Below, in pieces: positions 1 through 6,134 of a stretch of DNA of 7,659 nt. The DNA comes from Nitrospirota bacterium (lineage in GTDB: Bacteria; Nitrospirota; RBG-16-64-22; JACRHK01). The stretch spans positions 1-7,659 of the forward strand of contig JACRHK010000200.1 of assembly GCA_016217625.1 (NCBI GenBank), in the 5' to 3' direction. The first letter of the stretch is position 1. Each line of letters starts with the position of its first letter. The translations under genes and the position numbers were made by a program. Below the pieces are notes generated by a model. The model ran no database searches. It saw only the letters and a list, made by a program, of their open reading frames with translations, and was not told the DNA's origin.

Positions 1-46
1 GAAAAGGGAGCGGTTGAGCCTTCGAGATTTTCTCCATGGGTCTCAT
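1..46 (-). CDS. Possible 5' start of a gene leaving the left edge (unidentified)
   Basis: An open frame starts at ATG 46, or more likely at the in-frame ATG at 37, and reads to the edge without a stop, beginning MRPMEKISKAQPLPF. It opens 8 nt after the ihfA stop, which would fit a co-transcribed downstream gene. An AGG lies 9 nt upstream of the second ATG, a weak ribosome binding site. Fifteen codons are too few to recognise a family, and a stop-free stretch this short can occur by chance. In many bacteria a MerR-type regulator follows ihfA, but nothing visible here shows that. Confidence 0.22.
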   Translation of the reverse strand, partial: MRPMEKISKAQPLPF

Positions 47-54
47 CCTGAGCG

Positions 55-330
55 CTACCGATCGACGAATCCCTTAAAGACCATGCTGGGCTTAAACGTG
101 ACGACCTTCCGGGGGGTGATCTCAATCTCCTCGCCGGTTTTCGGATTGCGCCCCTTCCGAGGACCTTTCTTGCGCACCACGAAGTTGCCGAACCCGACAA
201 TCTTCACCGTCTCCCCGCGCTGGAGGGTCCCCTTAATCATGTCCAGGACCAGCTCGACAATCTCCGCCGCTTCTTTCTTGGAGAGGCCTATTTTCTCGTA
301 CACCTCTGCGACAATGTCGGCTTTTGTCAT
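55..330 (-). CDS. ihfA: Integration host factor alpha-type / HU-family DNA-binding protein
   Basis: Small nucleoid protein of the HU/IHF family, a dimeric DNA-bending protein of the cytoplasm that helps shape promoters, origins and recombination sites. The 91-residue product has the whole fold: N-terminal helices (MTKADIVAEVYEKIGLSKKE through about residue 40), the GFGNF signature at 46-50, and the beta-arm with GRNPKTGE at 60-67. The arm proline P63 is the residue that intercalates and kinks DNA in this family. The pattern (SKKEAAEIVE, RNPKTGE, ITPRKVVTF) is closer to IhfA than to generic HU, but a heterodimer partner cannot be judged from here. ATG 330 is preferred: GGAGG/GAGGAGG lies just upstream and family alignment begins at MTKAD. 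An in-frame GTG at 342 would add four residues and lies inside that purine run. It appears to have its own promoter. Confidence 0.93.
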   Translation of the reverse strand: MTKADIVAEVYEKIGLSKKEAAEIVELVLDMIKGTLQRGETVKIVGFGNFVVRKKGPRKGRNPKTGEEIEITPRKVVTFKPSMVFKGFVDR

Positions 331-348
331 CGCCTCCTCCACCCTCCC
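331..348 (-). promoter_or_regulatory. Purine-rich ribosome binding region of ihfA
   Basis: On the minus strand the bases before ATG 330 contain two consecutive SD-like runs, GGGAGG and GGAGGAGG. The second run ends only 2 nt from ATG 330, while the first is about 12 nt away, so a ribosome could use either ATG 330 or GTG 342. Family alignment decides for ATG 330. Confidence 0.6.
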
Positions 349-366
349 GGAAAACAGGCCGGTTAA

Positions 367-395
367 AGCTTACAAGAACCTCCTCCGGTTGTCAA
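367..395 (-). promoter_or_regulatory. Sigma70-like promoter for ihfA
   Basis: The minus strand has a perfect -35 hexamer TTGACA (390-395), a 17-nt spacer (373-389) and the weaker -10 hexamer TAAGCT (367-372, 3 of 6 matches to TATAAT). Transcription would start near 360 and leave a leader of about 30 nt before ATG 330. This is the best promoter-like sequence in the window and suggests that ihfA is transcribed independently of the EF-G gene. No G+C-rich hairpin with a T-run separates the two genes, so read-through is also possible. Confidence 0.55.
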
Positions 396-450
396 GGGAA
401 AATCCATGATAAATATGACTATTTTCTTCTTCCCTTCTTGATTCATGCCT

Positions 451-478
451 CCTCACTTTTCACTTTTCACTCCTGACT
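451..478 (-). repeat. Heptamer tandem array overlapping the 3' end of the EF-G gene
   Basis: Four contiguous 7-nt units in exact phase on the plus strand: CCTCACT (451), TTTCACT (458), TTTCACT (465), CCTGACT (472). They belong to the same YYTCACT family as the array at 4755-4824. The array contains the EF-G stop codon (453-455) and encodes its last seven residues, SGVKSEK. Further left, 421-450 is T/C-rich but less regular. No inverted half is seen here. Confidence 0.8.
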
Positions 479-2567
479 GCCCGCCTTTTGCCGCCGCGAT
501 CTTGGCCACAAAGTGGCTGGGCACCTCTTCGTAATGGGAAAACTCCATGGAATACATCCCCCGGCCGCTGGTGAGGGAGTTGAGCGTGGGGGCGTACTTC
601 AACATCTCGGCCATCGGCGCCTGGGCCGCGATCTTCTGGCTATGGGCCTGCGGGGTCACGCCCACCACCCTTCCCCGCTTGGAGTTCAGGTCGCCGATGA
701 CGCCGCCCAGGGCGTCTTCCGGCACGATGACCTCCACGTTCATGATCGGCTCCAGCAGCGCCGGCCGCGCCTCATGGACCGCCTTTTTAAGCGCCATGGA
801 CCCCGCGATCTTGAACGCCATCTCGGAAGAATCGACCGTGTGAAAGGAGCCGTCATAGAGGGTCGCCCTGAGATCGATCATGGGATAGCCAGCGACGACC
901 CCCTCGCGCATCGCCTCGTGGACCCCCTTCTCCACGGCGGGGATGTACTGCCGGGGGATCACCCCGCCCACGATCTTGTCCACGAACTCGAATCCCCCGC
1001 CTCGCGGCAGCGGCTCGATCGCAATCCAGCAGTCGCCGTACTGGCCGCGCCCCCCCGATTGCTTCTTGTACCTCCCCTGGGCCTTGGCCGCCCCCTTGAT
1101 CGTCTCCTTGTAAGGGACCTTGGGCGTGTTCATCACCACCTCGACACCGAACTTCCGCTTCAGCCGTTCCAACGTCACCTCCAGATGGGTCTGCCCCATC
1201 CCGGCGAGGATCATCTCTTTGGTCTCCTCGTCCCGGTGGAAGCGGAGGGTGGGATCTTCTTCGAGGATGCGGCTCAGCGCGGCGCTCACCTTGTCCTCGT
1301 CCCCTTTCGTCTTGGGGGAGATAGCGAACGCCATCACCGGATCGGCGAAGGGGATGCGCTCGAACACGATCGGCTGCGCCTCTTCGCAAAGGGTATCGCC
1401 CGTCTGCGTCTCCTTGAGCTTGGCCACCGCCGCGATCTGGCCGGCCCCCACGACGGGGACCGGGACATGCTTCTTCCCCTGCTGGAGGAAGACGTGCCCG
1501 CAGCGTTCCCGCTTCCCCTGGCTGGCGTTGAAGAAACCGGAGTCGGAGGCGAGCTGGCCGGAGTAGACGCGGAAGAGCGTCAGCTTCCCCATAAAAGGAT
1601 CCACAATCGTCTTGAACACGAAGGCCGAGAACGGGTCGGTCGGGGAGGGGTGACGGGTCACCGTGTCGCCCGATTTGGGATGCTGCCCGCGGATGGGAAC
1701 AATCCGGGCCCGATCCGCGGGGGACGGCATACAGGTCAGGATGTGGTCCAGCAGCGGCCGGACTCCCATATTCTTTGTCGCCGACCCGCACAGCACCGGC
1801 ACGAACTTCCCCGTGAGCGTCCCTTCCCGGAGCCCCTTGAGGATCGCCGCTTCCTCCAGATCGCCCGCCTCGAGGTACCGCTCCAGCAAGGCGTCATCGC
1901 TTTCGGCGATTCGCTCCACCAGCCGCTTCCGGTAGGTCTCGACCTCCTTCTGCACGGAGTCGGGAATGGGGCCTTCGGCGACCTTGCCGCTGCCGTCCTT
2001 TACAAAATAGAGCGCCTTGAGGGTGAGGAGGTCCACTACCCCCTCGAACGTCTCCGCCGCGCCGATGGGGACCTGCACGGGCAGGGCCTCGCGGGTGAGG
2101 CTCTGTTCCATGTCGCCCACCGCCCGGTAGAAATCGGCACGCTCCCGGTCCATCTTGTTCACGAAGGCGATCCGGGGCAGCTCGTACCGGCAGGCGTAAG
2201 CCCAGACCTTTTCCGTCTCCGCCTTCACGCCCGAGATGGCGCTGATGAGGACCACCGCCCCATCCGCCGCGCGGAGGCACCCCTTCACGTCCTCCACGAA
2301 ATTGAGATAGCCGGGCGTGTCGATGAGGTGGAGACGGTGTCCCTTCCAATCGCAGAATCCCACGGCCGAGGTGATCGTGATCTTCCGGGAAACCTCTTCC
2401 GGCTCAAAGTCCATGGTGGAGGTTCCCTCCTCCACCCGGCCCAACCGGTCGATCGCCCCCGCCTGAAAGAGGAGCGCTTCGGTCAGCGACGTCTTCCCCG
2501 CCCCCCCATGGGCGATAATCCCCATATTCCGGATCCGTTCAACCTCGACCCCTTTGACCTCAGCCAT
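453..2567 (-). CDS. fusA: EF-G-type translational GTPase, EF-G-2-like paralogue
   Basis: Ribosomal translocase-family GTPase of 704 residues, full EF-G length. The G domain has P-loop AHGGAGKT (19-26), switch I region EEVSRKITI (57-65), switch II DTPGY (83-87), NKMD (137-140) and GSA (261-263). Domain II starts near 312 (DPFSAFVFK), domain IV carries YKKQSGGRGQYGD (500-512), and domain V follows to about 690. The P-loop differs from classical EF-G (AHIDAGKTT), and Tyr87 replaces the catalytic His of DTPGH. Both traits are shared with the Thermus EF-G-2 type as I recall it, so this is probably a second, accessory EF-G rather than the str-operon copy; no rpsL, rpsG or tuf gene is adjacent. Start: ATG 2567 has GGAGG 5 nt upstream. 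An alternative upstream start at 2591 would lie inside an intergenic repeat and is rejected. The C-terminal SGVKSEK is encoded by a heptamer repeat and is probably not ancestral. Confidence 0.93.
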   Translation of the reverse strand: MAEVKGVEVERIRNMGIIAHGGAGKTSLTEALLFQAGAIDRLGRVEEGTSTMDFEPEEVSRKITITSAVGFCDWKGHRLHLIDTPGYLNFVEDVKGCLRAADGAVVLISAISGVKAETEKVWAYACRYELPRIAFVNKMDRERADFYRAVGDMEQSLTREALPVQVPIGAAETFEGVVDLLTLKALYFVKDGSGKVAEGPIPDSVQKEVETYRKRLVERIAESDDALLERYLEAGDLEEAAILKGLREGTLTGKFVPVLCGSATKNMGVRPLLDHILTCMPSPADRARIVPIRGQHPKSGDTVTRHPSPTDPFSAFVFKTIVDPFMGKLTLFRVYSGQLASDSGFFNASQGKRERCGHVFLQQGKKHVPVPVVGAGQIAAVAKLKETQTGDTLCEEAQPIVFERIPFADPVMAFAISPKTKGDEDKVSAALSRILEEDPTLRFHRDEETKEMILAGMGQTHLEVTLERLKRKFGVEVVMNTPKVPYKETIKGAAKAQGRYKKQSGGRGQYGDCWIAIEPLPRGGGFEFVDKIVGGVIPRQYIPAVEKGVHEAMREGVVAGYPMIDLRATLYDGSFHTVDSSEMAFKIAGSMALKKAVHEARPALLEPIMNVEVIVPEDALGGVIGDLNSKRGRVVGVTPQAHSQKIAAQAPMAEMLKYAPTLNSLTSGRGMYSMEFSHYEEVPSHFVAKIAAAKGGQSGVKSEK

Positions 2568-2572
2568 ATTGA

Positions 2573-2577
2573 CCTCC
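2573..2577 (-). promoter_or_regulatory. Shine-Dalgarno site of the EF-G gene
   Basis: GGAGG on the minus strand, 5 nt before ATG 2567. It fixes the start and shows that the longer open frame to 2591, whose codons come from TGCAAAN repeats, is not the true N-terminus. It is the only textbook ribosome binding site among the genes that follow repeat arrays. Confidence 0.85.
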
Positions 2578-2579
2578 AT

Positions 2580-2649
2580 TGCAAAATGCAAAGTGCAAAT
2601 TGCAAAATATCAGATGTTCATTTTGAAATTTGCATTTTGAAATTTACTC
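2580..2649. repeat. Inverted heptamer array (TGCAAAN family) between rseC and the EF-G gene
   Basis: The plus strand reads TGCAAAA (2580), TGCAAAG (2587), TGCAAAT (2594), TGCAAAA (2601), then a central region, then TTTGAAA (2622), TTTGCAT (2629), TTTGAAA (2636) and TTTACTC (2643), all in 7-nt steps. The second half is the reverse complement of the first: arm 2620-2639 pairs with 2582-2608 at 19 of 20 positions if one 7-nt unit of the left arm is looped out. The central loop is 2609-2619. The rseC stop codon (2644-2646) lies inside the last unit. This AT-rich hairpin has no T-run of the classical terminator type. Confidence 0.85.
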
Positions 2650-3075
2650 AAGCACCCTCACAATCCTTGGCCGGAACTCCATGTGCCGTCCGGGGCGGCG
2701 GTCGTAAGCCCGCACGCCGAGGAACGCGGCCGCGAACGCCATCCCCCCGAATGCGAAGGCCAATAGCTCGGCGTCCTGCTGCGGGGCGAACCAAGCGCCG
2801 TAAAGCCCCCCTGCAACTCCCCCCAGGACGGCGGCCAGGATCGGCACGCCGTAAGCGAGAAGCGAGGCTTTCAGAATCGCCCCCGCCTCCAGCGCGATGG
2901 CGACCCGCTGGCCGACCAGCGCCCCCACGGGATTGTCCACCTCCAAGAGCAGCTCCTCGGCGCCTCCGAACGCGCACGACCCGGGTGTGCAGGCGCCGCA
3001 CCCCTCCCCCTTCACGGCTTTCACCCGCGCCACGGGGCCGGCGGTCTCCAACACGATGGCTTCTTCTAAATACAT
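2644..3075 (-). CDS. rseC: RseC/MucC-family inner-membrane protein (SoxR-reducing system type)
   Basis: Member of the RseC/MucC family, inner-membrane proteins linked in enterobacteria to envelope-stress signalling and to the Rsx system that reduces SoxR. The 143-residue product has the family layout: a small N-terminal domain (1-65, MYLEEAIVLE onward) with the cysteine cluster C26, C29 and C34 (GEGCGACTPGSC), two hydrophobic segments at about 70-95 and 103-122, and a short basic tail (RAYDRRPGRHMEFRPR). ATG 3075 matches the family N-terminus; an in-frame ATG at 3096 adds seven residues (MTHSPPT) that derive partly from the adjacent octamer repeat. Neither start has a Shine-Dalgarno sequence. 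No rnf/rsx, rpoE or rseA/B genes are nearby, so its partner is not apparent, and the specific function is inferred only from family. Confidence 0.85.
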   Translation of the reverse strand: MYLEEAIVLETAGPVARVKAVKGEGCGACTPGSCAFGGAEELLLEVDNPVGALVGQRVAIALEAGAILKASLLAYGVPILAAVLGGVAGGLYGAWFAPQQDAELLAFAFGGMAFAAAFLGVRAYDRRPGRHMEFRPRIVRVLE

Positions 3076-3084
3076 GGTGGGTGG

Positions 3085-3162
3085 TGAATGAGTCAATGAG
3101 TCAATGAGTCAATGAGAAAATATTGACTTATTGACCTAATGACTTATTGACTTCTTGACTGT
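3085..3162. repeat. Inverted octamer array (TCAATGAG / TTGACTTA) between cimA and rseC
   Basis: Left half in 8-nt steps: TGAATGAG (3085), TCAATGAG (3093, 3101, 3109). Right half: TTGACTTA (3123), TTGACCTA (3131), ATGACTTA (3139), TTGACTTC (3147), TTGACTGT (3155). The right units are reverse-complement forms of the left ones. Arm 3085-3113 pairs with 3122-3150 at 23 of 29 positions around the 8-nt loop 3114-3121. The period is 8, not the 7 of the other spacers. On the minus strand it shows repeated TTGACT words resembling -35 hexamers, but I see no matching -10 before rseC. It ends 9 nt from the rseC start codon. Confidence 0.88.
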
Positions 3163-3167
3163 TTCCC

Positions 3168-4742
3168 TCACTCCTCATCCCCTTTCAACAGCTTATACTC
3201 AATACTGTCCACCAGGGCCTGCCAGGAGGCCTCCAGGATGTTCTCCGAAACCCCCACAGTGCCCCACTTCGACTTGCCGTCGCCAGACTCGATGAGCACC
3301 CGCACTCTGGCGGCTGTCCCTTTCCCCGCCGCGAGGACCCGGACCTTGTAATCGATCAGGCGAACCTCCTTCAGCGCCGGGTAGAACTTCTCCAGGGCTT
3401 TCCTGAGGGCCTGGTCGAGGGCGTTCACCGGCCCGTTGCCCACGCCCGCCGTGTGCTCCACATGATCACCCACCCGCAGCATGATGGTGGCTTCGCTGAT
3501 CGGATCCTCCCGCTCTTTCCGCTTCTCCACGATGACCCGGAACCCGATGAGGTCGAAGAACCGCCGGTGCTTCCCCAGGGCCTTCTTCATGAGGAGCTCG
3601 AAGGAGCCCTCCGCTCCCTCGAACTGGTACCCCTGATGCTCCAGATCCTTCAAACGCTCGAGGATCTCCCGCAGCTTGACCGTGTCCTTTCGGGGAAACG
3701 GCAGGCGGTACTGGGCTGCCTTGTGCAGGATGTTGGCCTTGCCAGCCAGGTCCGAGACCAGCACCCGCTGGGAGTTCCCCACCCGCTCCGGCCGGATGTG
3801 CTCGTAGGTCCCCGGGTGCTTCCGCACGGCGTCCACGTGCACGCCCCCCTTGTGAGCGAAGGCGGAATCGCCGACATACGGTTGGCGCGTGAAGTGGGGG
3901 AGATTCGCCAGCTCGTCCACGAAGCGGGCCGTTTCGCGGAGCCGGGCAAGCTGATCGTCCGCGATGCAGTCGATCCCCAGCTTGATCTTCAGATTGGGGA
4001 TGATGGAACAGAGGTTGGCGTTGCCGCACCGCTCGCCGAAGCCGTTAATCGTCCCGTGGACCTGCGCCACCCCCTGCTCCACGGCCACGATGGAGTTGGC
4101 CACGGCCATCTCCGCATCGTTGTGGGCGTGGATGCCCAGCGGAGACTTGATCTCCTTCTGCGCTTCCCGGATAATCCGGGCTACCTCGCTGGGGAGCGTC
4201 CCACCGTTGGTGTCGCAGAGGACCAGGCAGTCGGCCCCCGCCCGCTCGGCGGCCCGAAGGGTCTCCAGGGCGTAGGAGGGATTGGCCTTATAGCCGTCGA
4301 AGAAATGCTCGGCGTCGTAGATGACCTCCGGCACGCGGCTCTTGAGGAAGGCCACGGAATCGGCGATGAGCCGCAGATTCTCCCTGAGAGGGATCTGGAG
4401 GGCCTCCCGCACGTGGAAGTCCCAGCTTTTGCCGAAGAGGGTCACCGCCGGCGTTTCCGCCCGGATAAGGGCGCGGAGGTTGGGATCGTGCCGGGCCGCG
4501 AAGCGGGCCTTCCGCGTGCTCCCGAACGCCACGACCTTTGCCTGCTTCAGGGGAAGCTGCTTCGCCTGACGGAAGAACGCCAGGTCCTTCGGGTTGGAGC
4601 CCGGCCACCCCCCCTCGATGTAGTGGATCCCCAGATCGTCCAGCCTCTGGGCGATCCGGAGCTTATCCTCGACGGAGAAGGCGATCTCCTCGGCCTGCGT
4701 CCCGTCGCGGAGGGTCGTATCGTAGAGTTGCACTGTCCTCAT
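3168..4742 (-). CDS. cimA: (R)-citramalate synthase (LeuA/homocitrate synthase family)
   Basis: Condenses pyruvate and acetyl-CoA to (R)-citramalate, opening the threonine-independent route to 2-oxobutyrate and isoleucine. The 524-residue protein has an N-terminal HMGL-like TIM barrel: DTTLRDG (8-14), CDTNGG (176-181), metal-binding GIHAHND (203-209, H205 and H207, with D8 and probably N241 in [12 protein letters not shown]), and [14 protein letters not shown] (293-306). A C-terminal LeuA-type regulatory domain runs from about 390 to 520 ([18 protein letters not shown] onward, [17 protein letters not shown] at 434-450), where family members bind feedback inhibitor, usually isoleucine. The architecture and opening [17 protein letters not shown] match the citramalate synthase group better than LeuA or NifV. 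Neighbouring lysC, thrC and hom support an isoleucine/threonine role. ATG 4742 matches the family start; GTG 4760 would add six repeat-derived residues. No good SD is seen. The stop lies in a CCTCACT word (3166-3172). Confidence 0.9.
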   Translation of the reverse strand: MRTVQLYDTTLRDGTQAEEIAFSVEDKLRIAQRLDDLGIHYIEGGWPGSNPKDLAFFRQAKQLPLKQAKVVAFGSTRKARFAARHDPNLRALIRAETPAVTLFGKSWDFHVREALQIPLRENLRLIADSVAFLKSRVPEVIYDAEHFFDGYKANPSYALETLRAAERAGADCLVLCDTNGGTLPSEVARIIREAQKEIKSPLGIHAHNDAEMAVANSIVAVEQGVAQVHGTINGFGERCGNANLCSIIPNLKIKLGIDCIADDQLARLRETARFVDELANLPHFTRQPYVGDSAFAHKGGVHVDAVRKHPGTYEHIRPERVGNSQRVLVSDLAGKANILHKAAQYRLPFPRKDTVKLREILERLKDLEHQGYQFEGAEGSFELLMKKALGKHRRFFDLIGFRVIVEKRKEREDPISEATIMLRVGDHVEHTAGVGNGPVNALDQALRKALEKFYPALKEVRLIDYKVRVLAAGKGTAARVRVLIESGDGKSKWGTVGVSENILEASWQALVDSIEYKLLKGDEE

Positions 4743-4754
4743 GTTTTCAGCGTT

Positions 4755-4824
4755 TCTCACTCCTCACTTCTCACTTTTTACCCCTTACCCCTTACCCCTT
4801 ACCCTTCACGTTTCACTCCTCGCT
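4755..4824 (-). repeat. Direct heptamer array (YYTCACT / CCTTACC) between lysC and cimA
   Basis: Ten consecutive 7-nt units on the plus strand with no phase break: TCTCACT, CCTCACT, TCTCACT, TTTTACC, CCTTACC three times, CTTCACG, TTTCACT, CCTCGCT. The three central copies at 4783-4803 are identical. The array contains the lysC stop (4813-4815) and runs into its last three codons. Unlike the other long spacers it has no inverted half, so it should not fold; as RNA it is a purine-rich (AGTGAGG, GGTAAGG) single-stranded tract. The AGGAG words in it are about 17 nt from ATG 4742, too far for a normal ribosome binding site. Confidence 0.9.
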
Positions 4825-5313
4825 CACCGCCCCCGGCTCTTCCCCTAGCCCGAACGCGTCGTGCAGCACCCGGACGGCCAGCTCGGTATATTTGGCTTCC
4901 ATCACGCAGGAGATCTTGATCTCCGAGGTGGAGATCATCATGATGTTGATCCCCTCGCGGGCCAGGGTCTCGAACATTCGGGCCGCCACGCCGGAGTGCG
5001 ACCGCATCCCCACCCCCACGATGGAGACCTTGGCAATGTGCTCATGAACCTTGACCTCCCGCTCGCCGATCTCTCGCGCCGTCTTCCGAATGATCTCCAT
5101 CGCCGGTATGAGGTCGGACCGGGAGAGGGTGAACGAGAGGTCGGTGAGCCCCCCGTCGCTGATGTTCTGGATGATCATGTCCACGACGATGCGGGCCTCG
5201 GCGATGGGGCCGAAGATCCGCGCGGCGATGCCCGGGCGGTCGGGGACGCCCATGAGGGTCACCCGCGCCTCGTTTTTATTGTAGGTCACGGCCGACACCA
5301 CCACCTGCTCCAT
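4813..5313 (-). CDS. Internal in-frame start: predicted aspartokinase beta (regulatory) subunit
   Basis: Alternative product of lysC, 166 residues, made of the two ACT domains only. ATG 5313 (Met246 of LysC) is preceded by AAGGAGG at 5322-5328 with 8-nt spacing, the best Shine-Dalgarno in the gene. In Bacillus subtilis AKII and the Corynebacterium and Thermus enzymes, the beta subunit of the alpha2beta2 enzyme starts in frame at the same place. The Corynebacterium beta start, MEEAVLTGVATDKSEAKVTV as I recall it, aligns with [20 protein letters not shown] here. Actual production of the short form is inferred. Confidence 0.7.
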   Translation of the reverse strand: MEQVVVSAVTYNKNEARVTLMGVPDRPGIAARIFGPIAEARIVVDMIIQNISDGGLTDLSFTLSRSDLIPAMEIIRKTAREIGEREVKVHEHIAKVSIVGVGMRSHSGVAARMFETLAREGINIMMISTSEIKISCVMEAKYTELAVRVLHDAFGLGEEPGAVSEE

Positions 5314-6048
5314 CTCCGCGTCCTCCTTGGTCACGAGCGTTCCGGGCGCGTCCTTGAAGCTGCTGAGGACCCGGACCGGAACGAGATACTTCTTGGCAAA
5401 CTCCACCGAACGGCTATGCAGGACCTTCGCCCCCAAGCTGGCCATCTCCAGCATCTCGTCGTAGGAAATCTTCTTCAACCGACGCGCGTGGGGCACGAGG
5501 TTGGGATCGGTCGTGTAGACCCCTTCGACATCGGTGTAGATCTCGCAGGCATCGGCCTTCAGGGCGGCGGCCAGCGCCACGGCCGTCGTGTCGGAGCCGC
5601 CCCGCCCGAGCGTCGTGACGTCCGACTTCTCGTCGATCCCCTGGAACCCGGCCACCACGGGAATCTCCCCCGCGTCCAGGGAAGCGCGGATCCGCTCGGC
5701 CGAGATCCGCTCGATCCGGGCCCTCGTATGGGCCGAGTCGGTGAGAATCCCCACCTGGCGCCCCGTGAACGACCGGGCCGGATACCCCATCTCGATGAGC
5801 TTCATCGCCAGGAGCGCAATCGTCACGCGCTCCCCCGTGGACAGGAGCATGTCGATCTCCCGCTCGTCGGGATGGGCGACCATCGTGTGCGCCATCTGGA
5901 GGAGCTTGTCCGTCTCGCCGCTCATGGCGGAGAGGACCACGACCACCTGATGCCCCGCGTCGCGCGCCGCCGCCACCTTGCGCGCCACGGAGGCGATCCG
6001 CTCCAGGTCCCCCACCGAAGTACCGCCGTATTTTTGGACGATAAGCAT
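4813..6048 (-). CDS. lysC: Aspartate kinase (alpha/beta-type, two ACT domains)
   Basis: Phosphorylates L-aspartate with ATP, the first step to lysine, methionine, threonine and isoleucine. The 411-residue protein has the amino-acid kinase domain (1 to about 245) with KYGGTSVG (6-13), STGER (70-74), [12 protein letters not shown] (145-156) and [11 protein letters not shown] (172-182), followed by paired ACT domains at about 262-325 and 341-400, including [13 protein letters not shown] (295-307) and ISTSEIKIS (372-380), the region forming the lysine/threonine feedback site in this family. It is monofunctional: no homoserine dehydrogenase is fused, and Hom is encoded separately upstream. ATG 6048 gives the family start [14 protein letters not shown] 6066 adds six repeat-derived residues. 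No SD precedes ATG 6048. By contrast a perfect SD and ATG sit inside the gene at residue 246, predicting a separate beta subunit. Confidence 0.95.
   Translation of the reverse strand: MLIVQKYGGTSVGDLERIASVARKVAAARDAGHQVVVVLSAMSGETDKLLQMAHTMVAHPDEREIDMLLSTGERVTIALLAMKLIEMGYPARSFTGRQVGILTDSAHTRARIERISAERIRASLDAGEIPVVAGFQGIDEKSDVTTLGRGGSDTTAVALAAALKADACEIYTDVEGVYTTDPNLVPHARRLKKISYDEMLEMASLGAKVLHSRSVEFAKKYLVPVRVLSSFKDAPGTLVTKEDAEMEQVVVSAVTYNKNEARVTLMGVPDRPGIAARIFGPIAEARIVVDMIIQNISDGGLTDLSFTLSRSDLIPAMEIIRKTAREIGEREVKVHEHIAKVSIVGVGMRSHSGVAARMFETLAREGINIMMISTSEIKISCVMEAKYTELAVRVLHDAFGLGEEPGAVSEE
5322..5328 (-). promoter_or_regulatory. Internal Shine-Dalgarno within lysC
   Basis: AAGGAGG on the minus strand, 8 nt before ATG 5313. 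It encodes Lys-Glu residues 241-242 in the full-length frame and is the likely entry point for ribosomes translating the beta subunit. Confidence 0.7.
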
Positions 6049-6051
6049 ATG

Positions 6052-6132
6052 CGTCACACGTTGCACGTTTTCGCGTCACACGTCACACGTCTCACGTTAG
6101 AGATCTTAACGTGTAGCGTGCAGCGTGCAACG
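6052..6132. repeat. Inverted heptamer array (CGTTGCA family) between thrC and lysC
   Basis: The plus strand reads CGTCACA (6052), CGTTGCA (6059), an 8-nt CGTTTTCG, then CGTCACA (6074, 6081), CGTCTCA (6088), CGTTAGA (6095). The other half is in reverse orientation, also in 7-nt steps: CTTAACG (6105), TGTAGCG (6112), TGCAGCG (6119), TGCAACG (6126). A perfect 7-bp stem CACGTTA (6093-6099) / TAACGTG (6107-6113) closes a 7-nt loop GAGATCT. The longer stem continues with mismatches towards both ends. The array stops 3 nt from the lysC start codon and 2 nt from the thrC stop, so it fills essentially the whole gap. Confidence 0.88.
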
Positions 6133-6134
6133 CT

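Noticed and set aside
363..446. A 27-codon frame (MNQEGKKKIVIF...) on the minus strand between the EF-G gene and ihfA, with an AGGAGG just upstream.
   Set aside because: The SD-like run ends only 1 nt from the ATG, it overlaps the ihfA promoter, and its length is within chance expectation.
2568..2591. Longer N-terminus of the EF-G protein (MHFAMEVN before MAEVKG).
   Set aside because: It is translated from the TGCAAAN repeat; GGAGG at 2573-2577 sets the start at 2567.
2580..2630. Promoter for the EF-G gene from TATTTT with a preceding TG (extended -10) on the minus strand.
   Set aside because: It has no convincing -35 at the right distance, and such AT-rich words are expected by chance in the repeat.
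513..3107. Very long plus-strand open frame of 864 codons over the EF-G and rseC genes, and similar long plus-strand frames over cimA, lysC and thrC.
   Set aside because: They are antisense shadows caused by high G+C third positions; their translations are rich in R, H, G, P and L with no recognisable domains, while the minus strand encodes clear families.
2580..3162. Rho-independent terminators at the spacer hairpins.
   Set aside because: The stems are long and imperfect, often AT-rich, and lack a U-run directly after a compact G+C-rich stem on the transcribed strand.
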